Shown piece by piece: positions 1 to 7,930 of a DNA stretch of 64,000 nucleotides. The notes below the pieces were generated by a model. That model saw nothing but the letters and a program-made list of their open reading frames with translations, was not told the DNA's origin and searched no databases. Each line of letters opens with the position of its first letter. The stretch's first letter is position 1. The stretch is taken from assembly GCA_024400955.1 (NCBI GenBank), contig JAKSLY010000002.1, forward strand, positions 1 to 64,000, given 5' to 3'. Position numbers and translations under genes: made by a program. The stretch comes from Treponema sp. (GTDB lineage: Bacteria; Spirochaetota; Spirochaetia; Treponematales; Treponemataceae).

Positions 1-79
1 CTTCCTTTATGAGTTCCTTCTTTTCTTCCATGGTCTCGGCTTTTTCCACTTTGCCCTTCAATAATCCTACAAGCTTCAT
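1..79 (-). CDS. start of small hypothetical protein, possible peptide-leader type (cut by window edge)
   Basis: The first 26 codons of a minus-strand gene are visible, beginning at the ATG at 79-77 with a strong ribosome-binding site (GGGAGGAC on the minus strand, 6 nt upstream). The visible protein begins MKLVGLLKGKVEKAETMEEK and continues with a lysine/glutamate-rich stretch. No family can be assigned from so short a piece. The charged amphipathic N-terminus loosely resembles leader segments of ribosomally made peptides (Nif11-like or double-glycine leaders), but this is a guess. It is divergent from the malK-type gene. Confidence 0.55.
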   Translation of the reverse strand, partial: MKLVGLLKGKVEKAETMEEKKELIKE

Positions 80-260
80 GATTTTGTCCTCCCTTTAAAT
101 AACGGGTTTCACATACCTATAATGTTATACGAATCATACCAAAAGTCAATCAAAAAAATCACCTGCACCCGGATGAAATTATCTATAACTGGAATCCAAT
201 ATAACATAGGGCTTTTGTGTGCCATGGGTTCCGTTAGCAACATGGAGGGCGCCGGAGGCG

Positions 261-297
261 TTGTTTGCTCTGGTGGTGGAGCCGCCTGAGCAAACAA
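261..297. repeat. strong intergenic hairpin
   Basis: TTGTTTGCTC at 261-270 is the exact complement of GAGCAAACAA at 288-297. Inside, GGTGG (272-276) pairs with CCGCC (282-286). This gives a 10-bp plus 5-bp stem with one mismatch and a 5-base loop. There is no T-run on either side, so it is not a simple terminator. It lies upstream of both divergent promoters. Confidence 0.7.
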
Positions 298-435
298 TGG
301 AGGCGAAGGCCGGAACCCGGAATACTGCGACCCCAAGGCACAGCCTGCTGGGACTTGGGGGAACGGCCATATTGTATAGAAGAAAACTGAACTTCTGGAA
401 TTCGGCAAAAGTTTGCAAATTCTTTAGGAATTCGT

Positions 436-464
436 TTGACTTATGGATTTTTTGAATTTATAAT
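436..464 (+). promoter_or_regulatory. sigma-70 promoter of the MalK-type gene
   Basis: TTGACT at 436-441, a 17-bp spacer, and a perfect TATAAT at 459-464. The start of transcription would fall near 471, leaving a leader of about 30 nt with AGGAGG at 490-495, 6 nt before the ATG. A second TATAAT at 471-476 lacks a matching -35 box. Confidence 0.85.
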
Positions 465-501
465 GATTCGTATAATATAAACCCTATTTAGGAGGCCAAA
501 A

Positions 502-1707
502 ATGGCAAAGGTAGAACTTAGAGGTATTGGCAAGATTTATGACGGCGGTGTTCAGGCTGTTGAAAATGCTAATATCGTAATTGATGACAAGGACTTCTGT
601 GTATTCGTAGGTCCGTCTGGTTGTGGTAAATCAACAACACTCCGTATGGTTGCTGGTTTGGAAGAAATTTCTGAAGGTGAGCTTCTTATTGATGGCGAAC
701 TCATGAACGATGTTGCTCCAAAGGATCGTAACATTGCCATGGTTTTCCAGAACTACGCTCTCTACCCACACATGACAGTATACGATAACATGGCATTCGG
801 TCTTAAGATCCGCAAGATGGACAAGGCTGAAATCGCTCGCCGTGTTGATGAAGCAGCTAAGAGCCTTGGACTCGAAATCTACCTGGACCGCAAGCCAAAG
901 GCACTTTCCGGTGGACAGAGACAGCGTGTTGCTGTTGGTCGTGCTATCGTTCGTAACCCAAAGGTATTCCTTTTCGACGAACCACTTTCTAACCTCGATG
1001 CTAAACTCCGCGTTACAATGCGTGGTGAAATCGCAGCTTTGCACCAGAGACTCGGCGCTACAATGATCTACGTTACACACGACCAGATCGAAGCTATGAC
1101 AATGGGTACAAAGATCGTTGTTATGAAGGACGGACACGTTCAGCAGATCGGTGAACCTCTCTACCTCTACAACCACCCAATCAACAAGTTTGTTGCAGGC
1201 TTCATCGGTACACCACCAATGAACTTTATGACTGTATCAATCAAGAAGAAGGGTGACGCTATTGTTGCTGATGAAGGAACATTCGAACTCGTTCCAACAG
1301 CAGAACAGCAGAAGTACCTCGCTGATTATGTAGGAAAGGAAGTTTACTTCGGTATCCGTCCTGAAGATCTTACATACACAGAAGCACCAGCTGCAGAAAA
1401 CAACATGCAGATGAAGATTTCAAACAAGGAACCACTCGGTGCAGAAACACACCTCTTCCTTGCTTCTAAGAACCAGCAGATTGTTGCTCGTGTTCTCGCA
1501 TCTTCAAAGGGTGATTTCAAGATCGGCGAAACAGTTAACTTCGCTCCAGCAATGGAAAGGTGCAAGTTCTTTGTTAAGGATCCAGAAAACCTCTCTAACG
1601 AACTCAACATCTGTGAAAAGGACAAGATCTCTGCTCCTTGGCTCAAGAATGCTATCACAGGCGATGTTGGTTACAAGGTTAAGATTGGTTCAGAAATCAA
1701 CGGCTAA
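502..1707 (+). CDS. sugar ABC transporter ATP-binding protein (MalK/UgpC/MsmX type)
   Basis: This 401-residue protein is the cytoplasmic ATPase of a carbohydrate uptake ABC transporter. Walker A (GPSGCGKST) is at residues 38-46, the Q-loop glutamine near 83, the signature LSGGQ at 135-139, Walker B ending in DE at 159-160, and the switch histidine near 193; residues after about 235 form the TOBE/regulatory part typical of MalK-like subunits. No permease or binding-protein gene is adjacent, so it probably serves several sugar permeases encoded elsewhere, as MsmX does; that is inference. The start is fixed by AGGAGG 6 nt upstream. Its codon use (many CTC, ACA, CCA and GTT) differs from most neighbours and matches pgk, which suggests very high expression. 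It is transcribed alone and followed by a terminator. Confidence 0.93.
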   Translation: MAKVELRGIGKIYDGGVQAVENANIVIDDKDFCVFVGPSGCGKSTTLRMVAGLEEISEGELLIDGELMNDVAPKDRNIAMVFQNYALYPHMTVYDNMAFGLKIRKMDKAEIARRVDEAAKSLGLEIYLDRKPKALSGGQRQRVAVGRAIVRNPKVFLFDEPLSNLDAKLRVTMRGEIAALHQRLGATMIYVTHDQIEAMTMGTKIVVMKDGHVQQIGEPLYLYNHPINKFVAGFIGTPPMNFMTVSIKKKGDAIVADEGTFELVPTAEQQKYLADYVGKEVYFGIRPEDLTYTEAPAAENNMQMKISNKEPLGAETHLFLASKNQQIVARVLASSKGDFKIGETVNFAPAMERCKFFVKDPENLSNELNICEKDKISAPWLKNAITGDVGYKVKIGSEING

Positions 1708-1773
1708 TTCTTGTTTCGAATAAGCTACCGAATTTTCAGAAACACTGCCTGAGGGCTTTGTTTTGAGGTTCAG

Positions 1774-1812
1774 GGGGTTCCACAGCTCTTATGCTCTGGA
1801 GCCCCTTTTTTT
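1774..1812 (+). terminator. intrinsic terminator after the MalK-type gene
   Basis: GGGGTTCCA at 1774-1782 pairs with TGGAGCCCC at 1797-1805 (9 bp, one G-T pair) and is followed by seven T at 1806-1812. Confidence 0.9.
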
Positions 1813-1889
1813 ATCTGCTGTTTTTTTTAAGTTGTTGTTTTTTTTTGCCGCGAAATTTCCTGATTTCTGCCGCCTTTTTGCCCTTCACA

Positions 1890-1918
1890 TTGTAATTTTG
1901 TTTTTTTACCTGTAGAAT
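1890..1918 (+). promoter_or_regulatory. promoter giving a leaderless RNase II-type mRNA
   Basis: TTGTAA (1890-1895), 17-bp spacer, TAGAAT (1913-1918), then 7 nt to the ATG at 1926. Transcription would start at or next to the start codon, and there is no properly spaced ribosome-binding site. Confidence 0.65.
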
Positions 1919-1925
1919 CAAGGCT

Positions 1926-3905
1926 ATGATCAAGGAAAAATCAATAGTCACATATAAAAATACATGCGCTGTCGTTGTTTCCGTCCTGGATAACGGCAAA
2001 TTCAACATTAGGTTCAGGTCTGCACCTGCATCGGGGGCTAAGAAGGCCGTCTATTCCGAGCAGAGCGTCAGGGCAAAGGATTTTGTTCTCCTTCATGAAG
2101 GGCCGGTTTCTTCCCTTGAGGCGGCCCTTGATTTTGCGGATTCCAGCTGCCCTAGTGCCGATGACATTTACAATCTTGAGCAGACCAACGACCTTTTCCT
2201 GAAGATAAGGGAATGCCATGAGCTTTTGTCCCTGGAGGAAGATGATTCCGCAGGCGATGGTGGGGCCGCCGGGGCTGTTGGTGGATCCTATTCCCTTGAG
2301 GAACTTGCTTCCCTTTTTTATGGTGAATTTCCTGCCGACAAGGCCTGGGGACTTTTTTGCGCCCTCAAGAATACGGTGTTCTTCTGCCAGTCACTCAAGG
2401 ATCAGATGGACGGAAGGATTGTCTTTTCTCTGCGCCATCAGGAAGAAATCGATGCCATGGTGAAGAAGGCGGACGAGAAGGGTAAGGAAGCCCAGGTCAG
2501 AGCGGAATTCATTGGGCGACTTAAGAATAAGGCCCTTCTGCCGGAAGACTATAAATTCATGAACGATGTTGAATCCCTGGCACTTGGCAAGACGGACAAG
2601 AGCCGCACCATGCACGACGCGGGATTTAAGGAAACGCCGGAAAATGCCCATAAGGTTCTTCTTGATACGGGAATCTGGGAAATTACACGTAATCCATACC
2701 CCCTGCGCTGGGGGCTTTCTACAAAGTCTGCCACTGAAGGTCTTTCTTCTCCTCCCGATGAGGAGCGCCTTGTGGTTGAGGGTGTTTCCTATGCCATAGA
2801 CAATGCCTGGTCCACCGACCCGGATGACGCCGTTGCCTTTGACGGCAAGTATCTTTGGGTTCACATTGCGGATCCTGCAAGCACCGTTGATCCCGACTGT
2901 TCCATAGACAGGAATGCAAGGGGGCGTGGTGCCACCCTTTATATTCCGGAAGGTGCTGCCCGCATGCTTTGTGAGGACTGTCTTGAAGATTATGCCCTTG
3001 GACTTAAGGAAAAAAGCCGTGCCCTCTCCTTCAGGATTCTTCTTGATGCAGACGGTAACATTGAAGACTGCAGCGTTTTCAAGACTGTGGTCGACGTCAG
3101 GAGGCTTACCTACGAAAAGGCTGACGAACTTATGGATTCACCGGAACTTAAGGTTCTCTTTGAAATTGCGGAAAGAAATGTTGCCCGAAGAATTAAGTCC
3201 GGTGCGGTCATGATCGACATGCCGGAGGTTCACGTGAATGTGGATCCTGAGACAAAGAAGGTTTTCATTGAGCCTGTGGTTCACCAGAAGAGTTCCGCCA
3301 TGGTGCGCGAGATGATGCTTCTGGCCGGTGAAGGTGCTGCAAAATTTGCCTTTAAGAACAGCATTCCATTTCCTTTTGTAAGCCAGGAGGAACCTCAGAT
3401 TCCTGATGAAATTCCGGAAGGTCTTGCAGGCCAGTTCCGCCTTAGGCGCTGTATGAGGAAGCGTTCTGTGGGGGTTACTCCGGGAATGCATTGCGGACTT
3501 GGAATCAACATGTACAGCCAGGTTACAAGTCCCCTGCGCCGTTACAGCGACCTGATTGCACACCAGCAGCTGAGGGCCTTTATTGACGGCAGAAAACTCT
3601 TGGATAAGGACACCATGCTCATGAGGATTTCCGAAGGTGATGCAGGTGCCATGGCAGCAAAGAAAGCCGAGCGCAACAGCAACCTGCACTGGACTTTGGT
3701 TTACCTTTTGCAGAATCCTGAATGGCGTGGGGAAGCAGTCTGCGTGTCGGTCATGGAAGGCAAGCTGCCCCAGTTTAGCATTCCGTCCCTTGCCCTTGAG
3801 ACCTATCTTGATGTTCCGGGGGGAATCGACCTTAACCAGGCGGTTACCGTCAGGGTTTCTAAAATAAATCTTCCCGAGCTTACGGTTGAATTTGCTGTTG
3901 CGTGA
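1926..3905 (+). CDS. RNase II/RNase R family exoribonuclease
   Basis: A 659-residue 3'-to-5' exoribonuclease. The RNB catalytic domain runs from about residue 285 to 590. The four metal-binding aspartates of the family can be placed at 292, 298, 300 and 301 (IDNAWSTDPDDA), and the later signature SPLRRYSDL is present. The N-terminal 250 residues are less conserved and contain a short Gly/Ala/Asp-rich linker near 106-120. The length is close to RNase II (about 640) and much shorter than RNase R; I cannot see a convincing S1 domain at the end. The gene stands alone, with a promoter whose -10 box lies 7 nt before the ATG, so translation is probably leaderless. Confidence 0.88.
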   Translation: MIKEKSIVTYKNTCAVVVSVLDNGKFNIRFRSAPASGAKKAVYSEQSVRAKDFVLLHEGPVSSLEAALDFADSSCPSADDIYNLEQTNDLFLKIRECHELLSLEEDDSAGDGGAAGAVGGSYSLEELASLFYGEFPADKAWGLFCALKNTVFFCQSLKDQMDGRIVFSLRHQEEIDAMVKKADEKGKEAQVRAEFIGRLKNKALLPEDYKFMNDVESLALGKTDKSRTMHDAGFKETPENAHKVLLDTGIWEITRNPYPLRWGLSTKSATEGLSSPPDEERLVVEGVSYAIDNAWSTDPDDAVAFDGKYLWVHIADPASTVDPDCSIDRNARGRGATLYIPEGAARMLCEDCLEDYALGLKEKSRALSFRILLDADGNIEDCSVFKTVVDVRRLTYEKADELMDSPELKVLFEIAERNVARRIKSGAVMIDMPEVHVNVDPETKKVFIEPVVHQKSSAMVREMMLLAGEGAAKFAFKNSIPFPFVSQEEPQIPDEIPEGLAGQFRLRRCMRKRSVGVTPGMHCGLGINMYSQVTSPLRRYSDLIAHQQLRAFIDGRKLLDKDTMLMRISEGDAGAMAAKKAERNSNLHWTLVYLLQNPEWRGEAVCVSVMEGKLPQFSIPSLALETYLDVPGGIDLNQAVTVRVSKINLPELTVEFAVA

Positions 3906-3907
3906 GT

Positions 3908-3936
3908 TTGCCTGCCTGTGTTATAGTTTTTATCTA
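3908..3936 (+). promoter_or_regulatory. possible promoter of the metY-aroF-tyrA-apt group
   Basis: TTGCCT (3908-3913), 17-bp spacer, TATCTA (3931-3936). Boxes are imperfect. The leader up to 4058 would be about 115 nt; I looked for an S-box (SAM riboswitch) core and for a T-box motif in it and saw neither. The ribosome-binding site AGAGG lies 7 nt before the ATG. Confidence 0.35.
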
Positions 3937-4057
3937 TAACTGGGCATAAGGAAAAATTAATACTTTCGGCATGGAAATTGTGCTAGATTATTGAACACGA
4001 TTCCAGGCTTGTTTTTAGCCGTAAGGGACCAATTGAGAAATTTACGAGAGGAAAAAA

Positions 4058-5332
4058 ATGGCAGAAATTGAGACTAAATGCATTCATGCAGGTTATGAAC
4101 CTAAGAACGGCGAACCAAGGATGATTCCAATCATCCAGAGCACCACATTTAAATATGATTCCAGTGCGGAAATGGGAAAGCTCTTTGACCTGGAGGCCGA
4201 GGGATATTTCTATACAAGGCTTCAGAATCCTACCAACGATTATGTTGCTGCAAAGATTGCGGCCCTGGAAGGTGGAACTGCTGCAATGCTTACTTCTTCC
4301 GGACAGGCTGCAAACCTTTTTGCCATCTTTAACCTTGCAAATGCAGGTGACCATGTTGTAGCTTCTTCTTCCATCTACGGTGGAACCTTTAACCTGTTCA
4401 ATGTGACCATGCGCAAGATGGGAATTGACTTTACCTTTGTTGATCCTGACTGCACTCCAGAGGAACTTGATGCAGCATTCAAGCCTAACACCAAGGCTGT
4501 CTTTGGGGAAACCATTGCAAATCCTTCCCTCGTTGTCTTTGACTTTGAAAAATTCTCCAGGGCGGCTCATGCCCATGGTGTTCCCCTTGTTGTAGACAAT
4601 ACCTTTGCAACTCCTGTAAACTGCCGTCCCTTTGAATGGGGGGCTGACATCGTTACCCATTCGACAACAAAGTACATGGACGGTCACGATGCTGCCGTTG
4701 GCGGTTGCGTTGTTGACAGCGGAAAATTCGACTGGATGGCCCATAAGGAAAAGTTCCCGGGACTTTGCACTCCGGATGACAGCTATCACGGAATCACCTA
4801 TGCCGAGAAATTTGGCAATGCTGGTGCATTCATTACAAAGTGTACGGCACAGCTCATGAGGGACTTTGGATGCGTTCAGTCTCCAATGAATGCATACTTC
4901 CTGAACCTTGGCCTTGAATCCCTTCCAATGAGGGTTGAACGCCATATTTCCAACGCCCTGGCAGTTGCCAAGTTCCTCAAGGGGCATCCTAAGGTTGAGT
5001 GGGTTAAGTATCCTGGCCTTGAAGGTGACAGGTACTACGACCTTGCAAAGAAGTACATGCCAAAGGGTACATGTGGGGTAATCAGTTTTGGCGTAAAGGG
5101 CGGAAGGGCTGCAGCCGAGGAATTCATGGGCAAGCTTAAGATCGCCATGATTGCAACCCACGTTGCCGACAGCCGTACATGCTGCCTCCATCCTGCAAGT
5201 GCAACTCACCGTCAGCTTTCCGACAAGGAACTGGTTGCATGCGGTGTAAGCCCTGACATGGTGCGCTTCTCTTGCGGAGTTGAAAACGTAAATGATATTA
5301 TAGAAGACCTTAAAAACGCTTTGGGAGAGTAA
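4058..5332 (+). CDS. metY: O-acetylhomoserine sulfhydrylase (Cys/Met PLP-dependent family)
   Basis: This 424-residue protein belongs to the Cys/Met metabolism PLP-dependent enzymes. The PLP lysine is K205 in the motif THSTTKYMDGH, and the pyridine-nitrogen aspartate is D180 (VVDNTFATP). The long form of the protein and its N-terminus (CIHAGYEP) fit O-acetylhomoserine sulfhydrylase, which makes homocysteine from O-acetylhomoserine and sulfide, better than the shorter cystathionine gamma-synthases (about 380-400). Methionine gamma-lyase activity cannot be excluded from sequence alone. The stop codon is 3 nt before the start of aroF, so the genes are very likely cotranscribed. Confidence 0.85.
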   Translation: MAEIETKCIHAGYEPKNGEPRMIPIIQSTTFKYDSSAEMGKLFDLEAEGYFYTRLQNPTNDYVAAKIAALEGGTAAMLTSSGQAANLFAIFNLANAGDHVVASSSIYGGTFNLFNVTMRKMGIDFTFVDPDCTPEELDAAFKPNTKAVFGETIANPSLVVFDFEKFSRAAHAHGVPLVVDNTFATPVNCRPFEWGADIVTHSTTKYMDGHDAAVGGCVVDSGKFDWMAHKEKFPGLCTPDDSYHGITYAEKFGNAGAFITKCTAQLMRDFGCVQSPMNAYFLNLGLESLPMRVERHISNALAVAKFLKGHPKVEWVKYPGLEGDRYYDLAKKYMPKGTCGVISFGVKGGRAAAEEFMGKLKIAMIATHVADSRTCCLHPASATHRQLSDKELVACGVSPDMVRFSCGVENVNDIIEDLKNALGE

Positions 5333-5335
5333 CTT

Positions 5336-6370
5336 ATGATTGTTGTTCTTAAGAATGGAATTGGTAATGGCAAGGTTGAGGAATTCATCAAGGGGATCAA
5401 GGACAGGGGGCTTGATGTTTCTGTCGTAAATGGCGTTGAGAAAACCGTTATTGGCGTCCTTGGCGACACTTCCAAGATTGATGCCCGTGATTTTTTGACC
5501 AATGAAATCGTTGAGTCGGCGGAGCGTGTTTCCGCCCCTTACAAGATGGCTAGCCGTGAATTCCATCCTGAGAACACTGTAATCGAGATTGGGGCCGGTC
5601 AGAAGGGCGTTGACTCCTGCCTCATAGGTGACGGCAGGAGCGTGCCTGTAATTGCGGGTCCTTGTTCCGTTGAAGGCGAGGAACAGATTCTTGAAGCCGC
5701 ACGTGCCGTTAAAAAGCTTGGGGCAAGAATCCTGAGGGGAGGTGCATACAAGCCGCGCACTTCTCCATACAGCTTTCAGGGCATGGGTAAGGAAGGCATC
5801 CGTCTTCTGGAGCTTGCAAAGAAGGAGACTGGGCTTCCTGTCTGCACTGAACTTATGGCCGTCAGCGAAATAGATAATTTTGAAAACGTTGACATCATCC
5901 AGGTTGGGGCAAGAAACTTCCAGAACTTTGACCTGCTTAAGGAACTTGGAAAATTCGGTAAGCCTGTTCTCTTAAAGAGGGGACTTTCAGGTACCATCCA
6001 GGAACTGCTCATGTCCGCCGAATACATCATGGCCAACGGAAACGATAAGGTCATTCTTTGTGAAAGGGGAATCCGAACTTATGACGGTTACACGAGAAAC
6101 TGCCTTGATGTAAGTGCCGTTCCATACCTTCACAAGGTGAGCCATCTTCCGGTTGTCCTTGACCCGAGCCATGCATGCGGAATCCGCTGGATGGTTGGAA
6201 CCCTTGCATGTGCTTCTGTTGCAGCAGGTTGCGACGGTCTTGAAATCGAGGTGCACTGCAATCCGGACAAGGCATGGAGCGATGCCTCACAGCAGCTTAA
6301 TCCAGCCATGTTCGGGGAACTTATGGAAAAGCTTTCAAGGTATGCCGCCGTTGAAGGCAAGACCCTTTAG
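5336..6370 (+). CDS. aroF: 3-deoxy-7-phosphoheptulonate (DAHP) synthase, type I-beta
   Basis: The enzyme condenses phosphoenolpyruvate and erythrose 4-phosphate, the first step of the shikimate pathway. The 344-residue protein has an N-terminal ferredoxin-like regulatory segment of about 90 residues, then the TIM barrel with RGGAYKPRTSPYSFQG (about residues 133-148), GARNFQNFDLL and the metal-site motif LDPSHACG near 280. The N-terminal extension is the one seen in the Thermotoga-like, tyrosine/phenylalanine-regulated forms, so feedback control by an aromatic amino acid is likely (inference). GGGAG lies just upstream and overlaps the end of metY. tyrA follows 11 nt downstream, giving first and near-final steps of tyrosine synthesis in one unit. 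Confidence 0.92.
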   Translation: MIVVLKNGIGNGKVEEFIKGIKDRGLDVSVVNGVEKTVIGVLGDTSKIDARDFLTNEIVESAERVSAPYKMASREFHPENTVIEIGAGQKGVDSCLIGDGRSVPVIAGPCSVEGEEQILEAARAVKKLGARILRGGAYKPRTSPYSFQGMGKEGIRLLELAKKETGLPVCTELMAVSEIDNFENVDIIQVGARNFQNFDLLKELGKFGKPVLLKRGLSGTIQELLMSAEYIMANGNDKVILCERGIRTYDGYTRNCLDVSAVPYLHKVSHLPVVLDPSHACGIRWMVGTLACASVAAGCDGLEIEVHCNPDKAWSDASQQLNPAMFGELMEKLSRYAAVEGKTL

Positions 6371-6381
6371 GAAATCTGTTT

Positions 6382-7281
6382 ATGAAAAAGCTTAATGAAC
6401 TTACATACGGTGTGGTAGGTCTTGGCCTTATGGGCGGGTCCATTGCAAAATCCATTCGCGAAAACATTCTGTGCACGGGAGGTTCCTCCGGGAAGATCTA
6501 TGCTTCCACAAGGAACACGGCTGCCCTGGAACTTGCCAAAAGCCAGCACGTAATCGATGAATTCTTTACGCTGGACAATGTTGACCAGATGCTATGTCTC
6601 TGTGATTTTGTGTTCGTATGCTTTTATCCCCACATGACCGTTGACTTTCTTGCTGCTCACAAGGGCGCATTCAAGCAGGGGTCCATTGTCACGGACATTA
6701 ACGGCGTAAAGGCTGAAATATTCGACCGCATTGGGGAGATTGAATCCGACAGGTATGACTTTATTCCGGGACACCCTATGGCGGGCGGAGAAAAGGAAGG
6801 TTATGCTGCAAGCAATGCCGCCTTCTTCAAGAACCATAATTACATCATCATGCCGCTGCAGTCAAACAGGGCAGATAATGTGGAGCTGTTCAAGAGGCTC
6901 ATAACCGAAATGGGATTTACCCAGATTGTTGAGACTGACGGACGCATCCATGACCATAAGATTGCCTTTACATCCCAGCTTTGCCACGTTATTGCAAGCG
7001 CTCTCGTAAACAGCGCGGAAGATGCCAGGGTAACCCAGTTTGGTGGCGGAAGCTTTGAGGATCTTACACGCATTGCCATGATCAACGCCCCATTGTGGAC
7101 GGAACTTTTTCTTGCTAACAAGAAGGAACTTGTGGGTCATATAGAAAAATTCGAAAAGTCATTGGCGACCCTCAAGGAATACATTCTCGACGACAAGGCT
7201 GATGAAATGAAGGCCTATCTTGAGGATGTGCGCTGCAAGAGAATTGAGATGTCCAGAAAGGACGTTAAGGTTGAAAAATAG
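6382..7281 (+). CDS. tyrA: prephenate dehydrogenase
   Basis: This 299-residue oxidoreductase converts prephenate to 4-hydroxyphenylpyruvate for tyrosine. The Rossmann nucleotide-binding motif GLGLMGGSIAKS is near residues 13-24, and the family motif PGHPMAGGEKEG is at about 127-138. The helical C-terminal dimerization part includes HDHKIAFTSQLCHV. There is no chorismate mutase fusion and no obvious ACT domain; feedback control may therefore rest on the neighbouring AroF. It lies 11 nt after aroF and 37 nt before apt. Confidence 0.9.
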   Translation: MKKLNELTYGVVGLGLMGGSIAKSIRENILCTGGSSGKIYASTRNTAALELAKSQHVIDEFFTLDNVDQMLCLCDFVFVCFYPHMTVDFLAAHKGAFKQGSIVTDINGVKAEIFDRIGEIESDRYDFIPGHPMAGGEKEGYAASNAAFFKNHNYIIMPLQSNRADNVELFKRLITEMGFTQIVETDGRIHDHKIAFTSQLCHVIASALVNSAEDARVTQFGGGSFEDLTRIAMINAPLWTELFLANKKELVGHIEKFEKSLATLKEYILDDKADEMKAYLEDVRCKRIEMSRKDVKVEK

Positions 7282-7318
7282 ATCAGGCTTTTAATCCCGG
7301 CCCAAGGAGGAATGAAAA

Positions 7319-7858
7319 ATGGAAAAGAAAGATTTTGATGCACTGGATAAGGTTATTGGACGTGTTCCTGATTTTCCAAAGAAGGGAGTGCTCTTTTATG
7401 ATATTACCGGCATCCTTCGTCATCCCGAAGAATTCAAGTACACCATTGACCGCATGGTTGAAATCTACAGGGACAGGAAAATTGATGCAGTTGCAGGCAT
7501 TGAAAGCCGCGGATTCATCTTTGCATCCTGCTTTGCCGAGCGCATGGGCATTCCCCTGATCCTCATAAGAAAGAAGGGAAAGCTTCCTGCAAAAACCTAC
7601 ACCCAGAAGTACGACCTTGAATATGGTTCAGCAGAGATTGAGGTTCATACGGCTGATGTGGAAAAGGGAAAGAACATTCTTCTCATCGACGACCTTATTG
7701 CCACCGGCGGAACCCTTGGCGCTGCCGTAAAGCTCATGGCACAAGGTGGTGCTGTTGTTACGGATGTTTTTGGCGTAATCGGTCTTCCTTTCCTCAATTA
7801 CAGGAAGGTTCTTGAAGGAATTCAGGTGACTACCCTGGTTGACTACATGGCAGAGTAA
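7319..7858 (+). CDS. apt: adenine phosphoribosyltransferase
   Basis: This 179-residue type I phosphoribosyltransferase salvages adenine to AMP using PRPP. The PRPP-binding loop ILLIDDLIATGGTL is near residues 119-132, and the family N-terminus (IGRVPDFPKKGVLFYDIT) is complete. A strong GGAGG lies at 7306-7310. It is the last gene of the metY-aroF-tyrA-apt run, followed by a clear terminator. Confidence 0.95.
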   Translation: MEKKDFDALDKVIGRVPDFPKKGVLFYDITGILRHPEEFKYTIDRMVEIYRDRKIDAVAGIESRGFIFASCFAERMGIPLILIRKKGKLPAKTYTQKYDLEYGSAEIEVHTADVEKGKNILLIDDLIATGGTLGAAVKLMAQGGAVVTDVFGVIGLPFLNYRKVLEGIQVTTLVDYMAE

Positions 7859-7896
7859 AACCTGCCCGGGAGGGCATTGGCGCACTCCTTGTGCTG

Positions 7897-7930
7897 AAAG
7901 GCATCCGGTTTGGGTGCCTTTTATTTTTTT
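7897..7930. terminator. bidirectional terminator between apt and the M16 gene
   Basis: AAAGGCATCC (7897-7906) pairs over 10 bp with GGGTGCCTTT (7912-7921) around a 5-base loop, followed by a T-rich run to 7930. It ends apt; the stop codon of the converging M16 gene (7923-7921) is inside it, and on that strand an A/T-rich run also precedes the stem. Confidence 0.9.

Larger units (their letters stand above)
80..501. other. 422-bp divergent intergenic region without a gene
   Basis: No open frame here looks like a gene; the frames present lack ribosome-binding sites and overlap each other. The region holds the promoter of the MalK-type gene (436-464), a TTGACT box facing the minus-strand gene (149-144), and a strong hairpin (261-297) in a locally GC-rich patch (about 229-365). 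A 13-base word, ATGATTCGTATAA, occurs at 463-475 on the plus strand and at 137-125 on the minus strand, so both divergent start regions carry it. Confidence 0.6.

Noticed and set aside
631-1176. 181-codon minus-strand frame
   Set aside because: Shadow of the MalK-type gene, which contains all ABC ATPase motifs.
3906-4057. SAM riboswitch in front of metY
   Set aside because: The conserved S-box core and a terminator stem were not found in this leader.
3983-5566. 527-codon minus-strand frame
   Set aside because: It is the antisense shadow of metY and the start of aroF, both of which have clear enzyme motifs.
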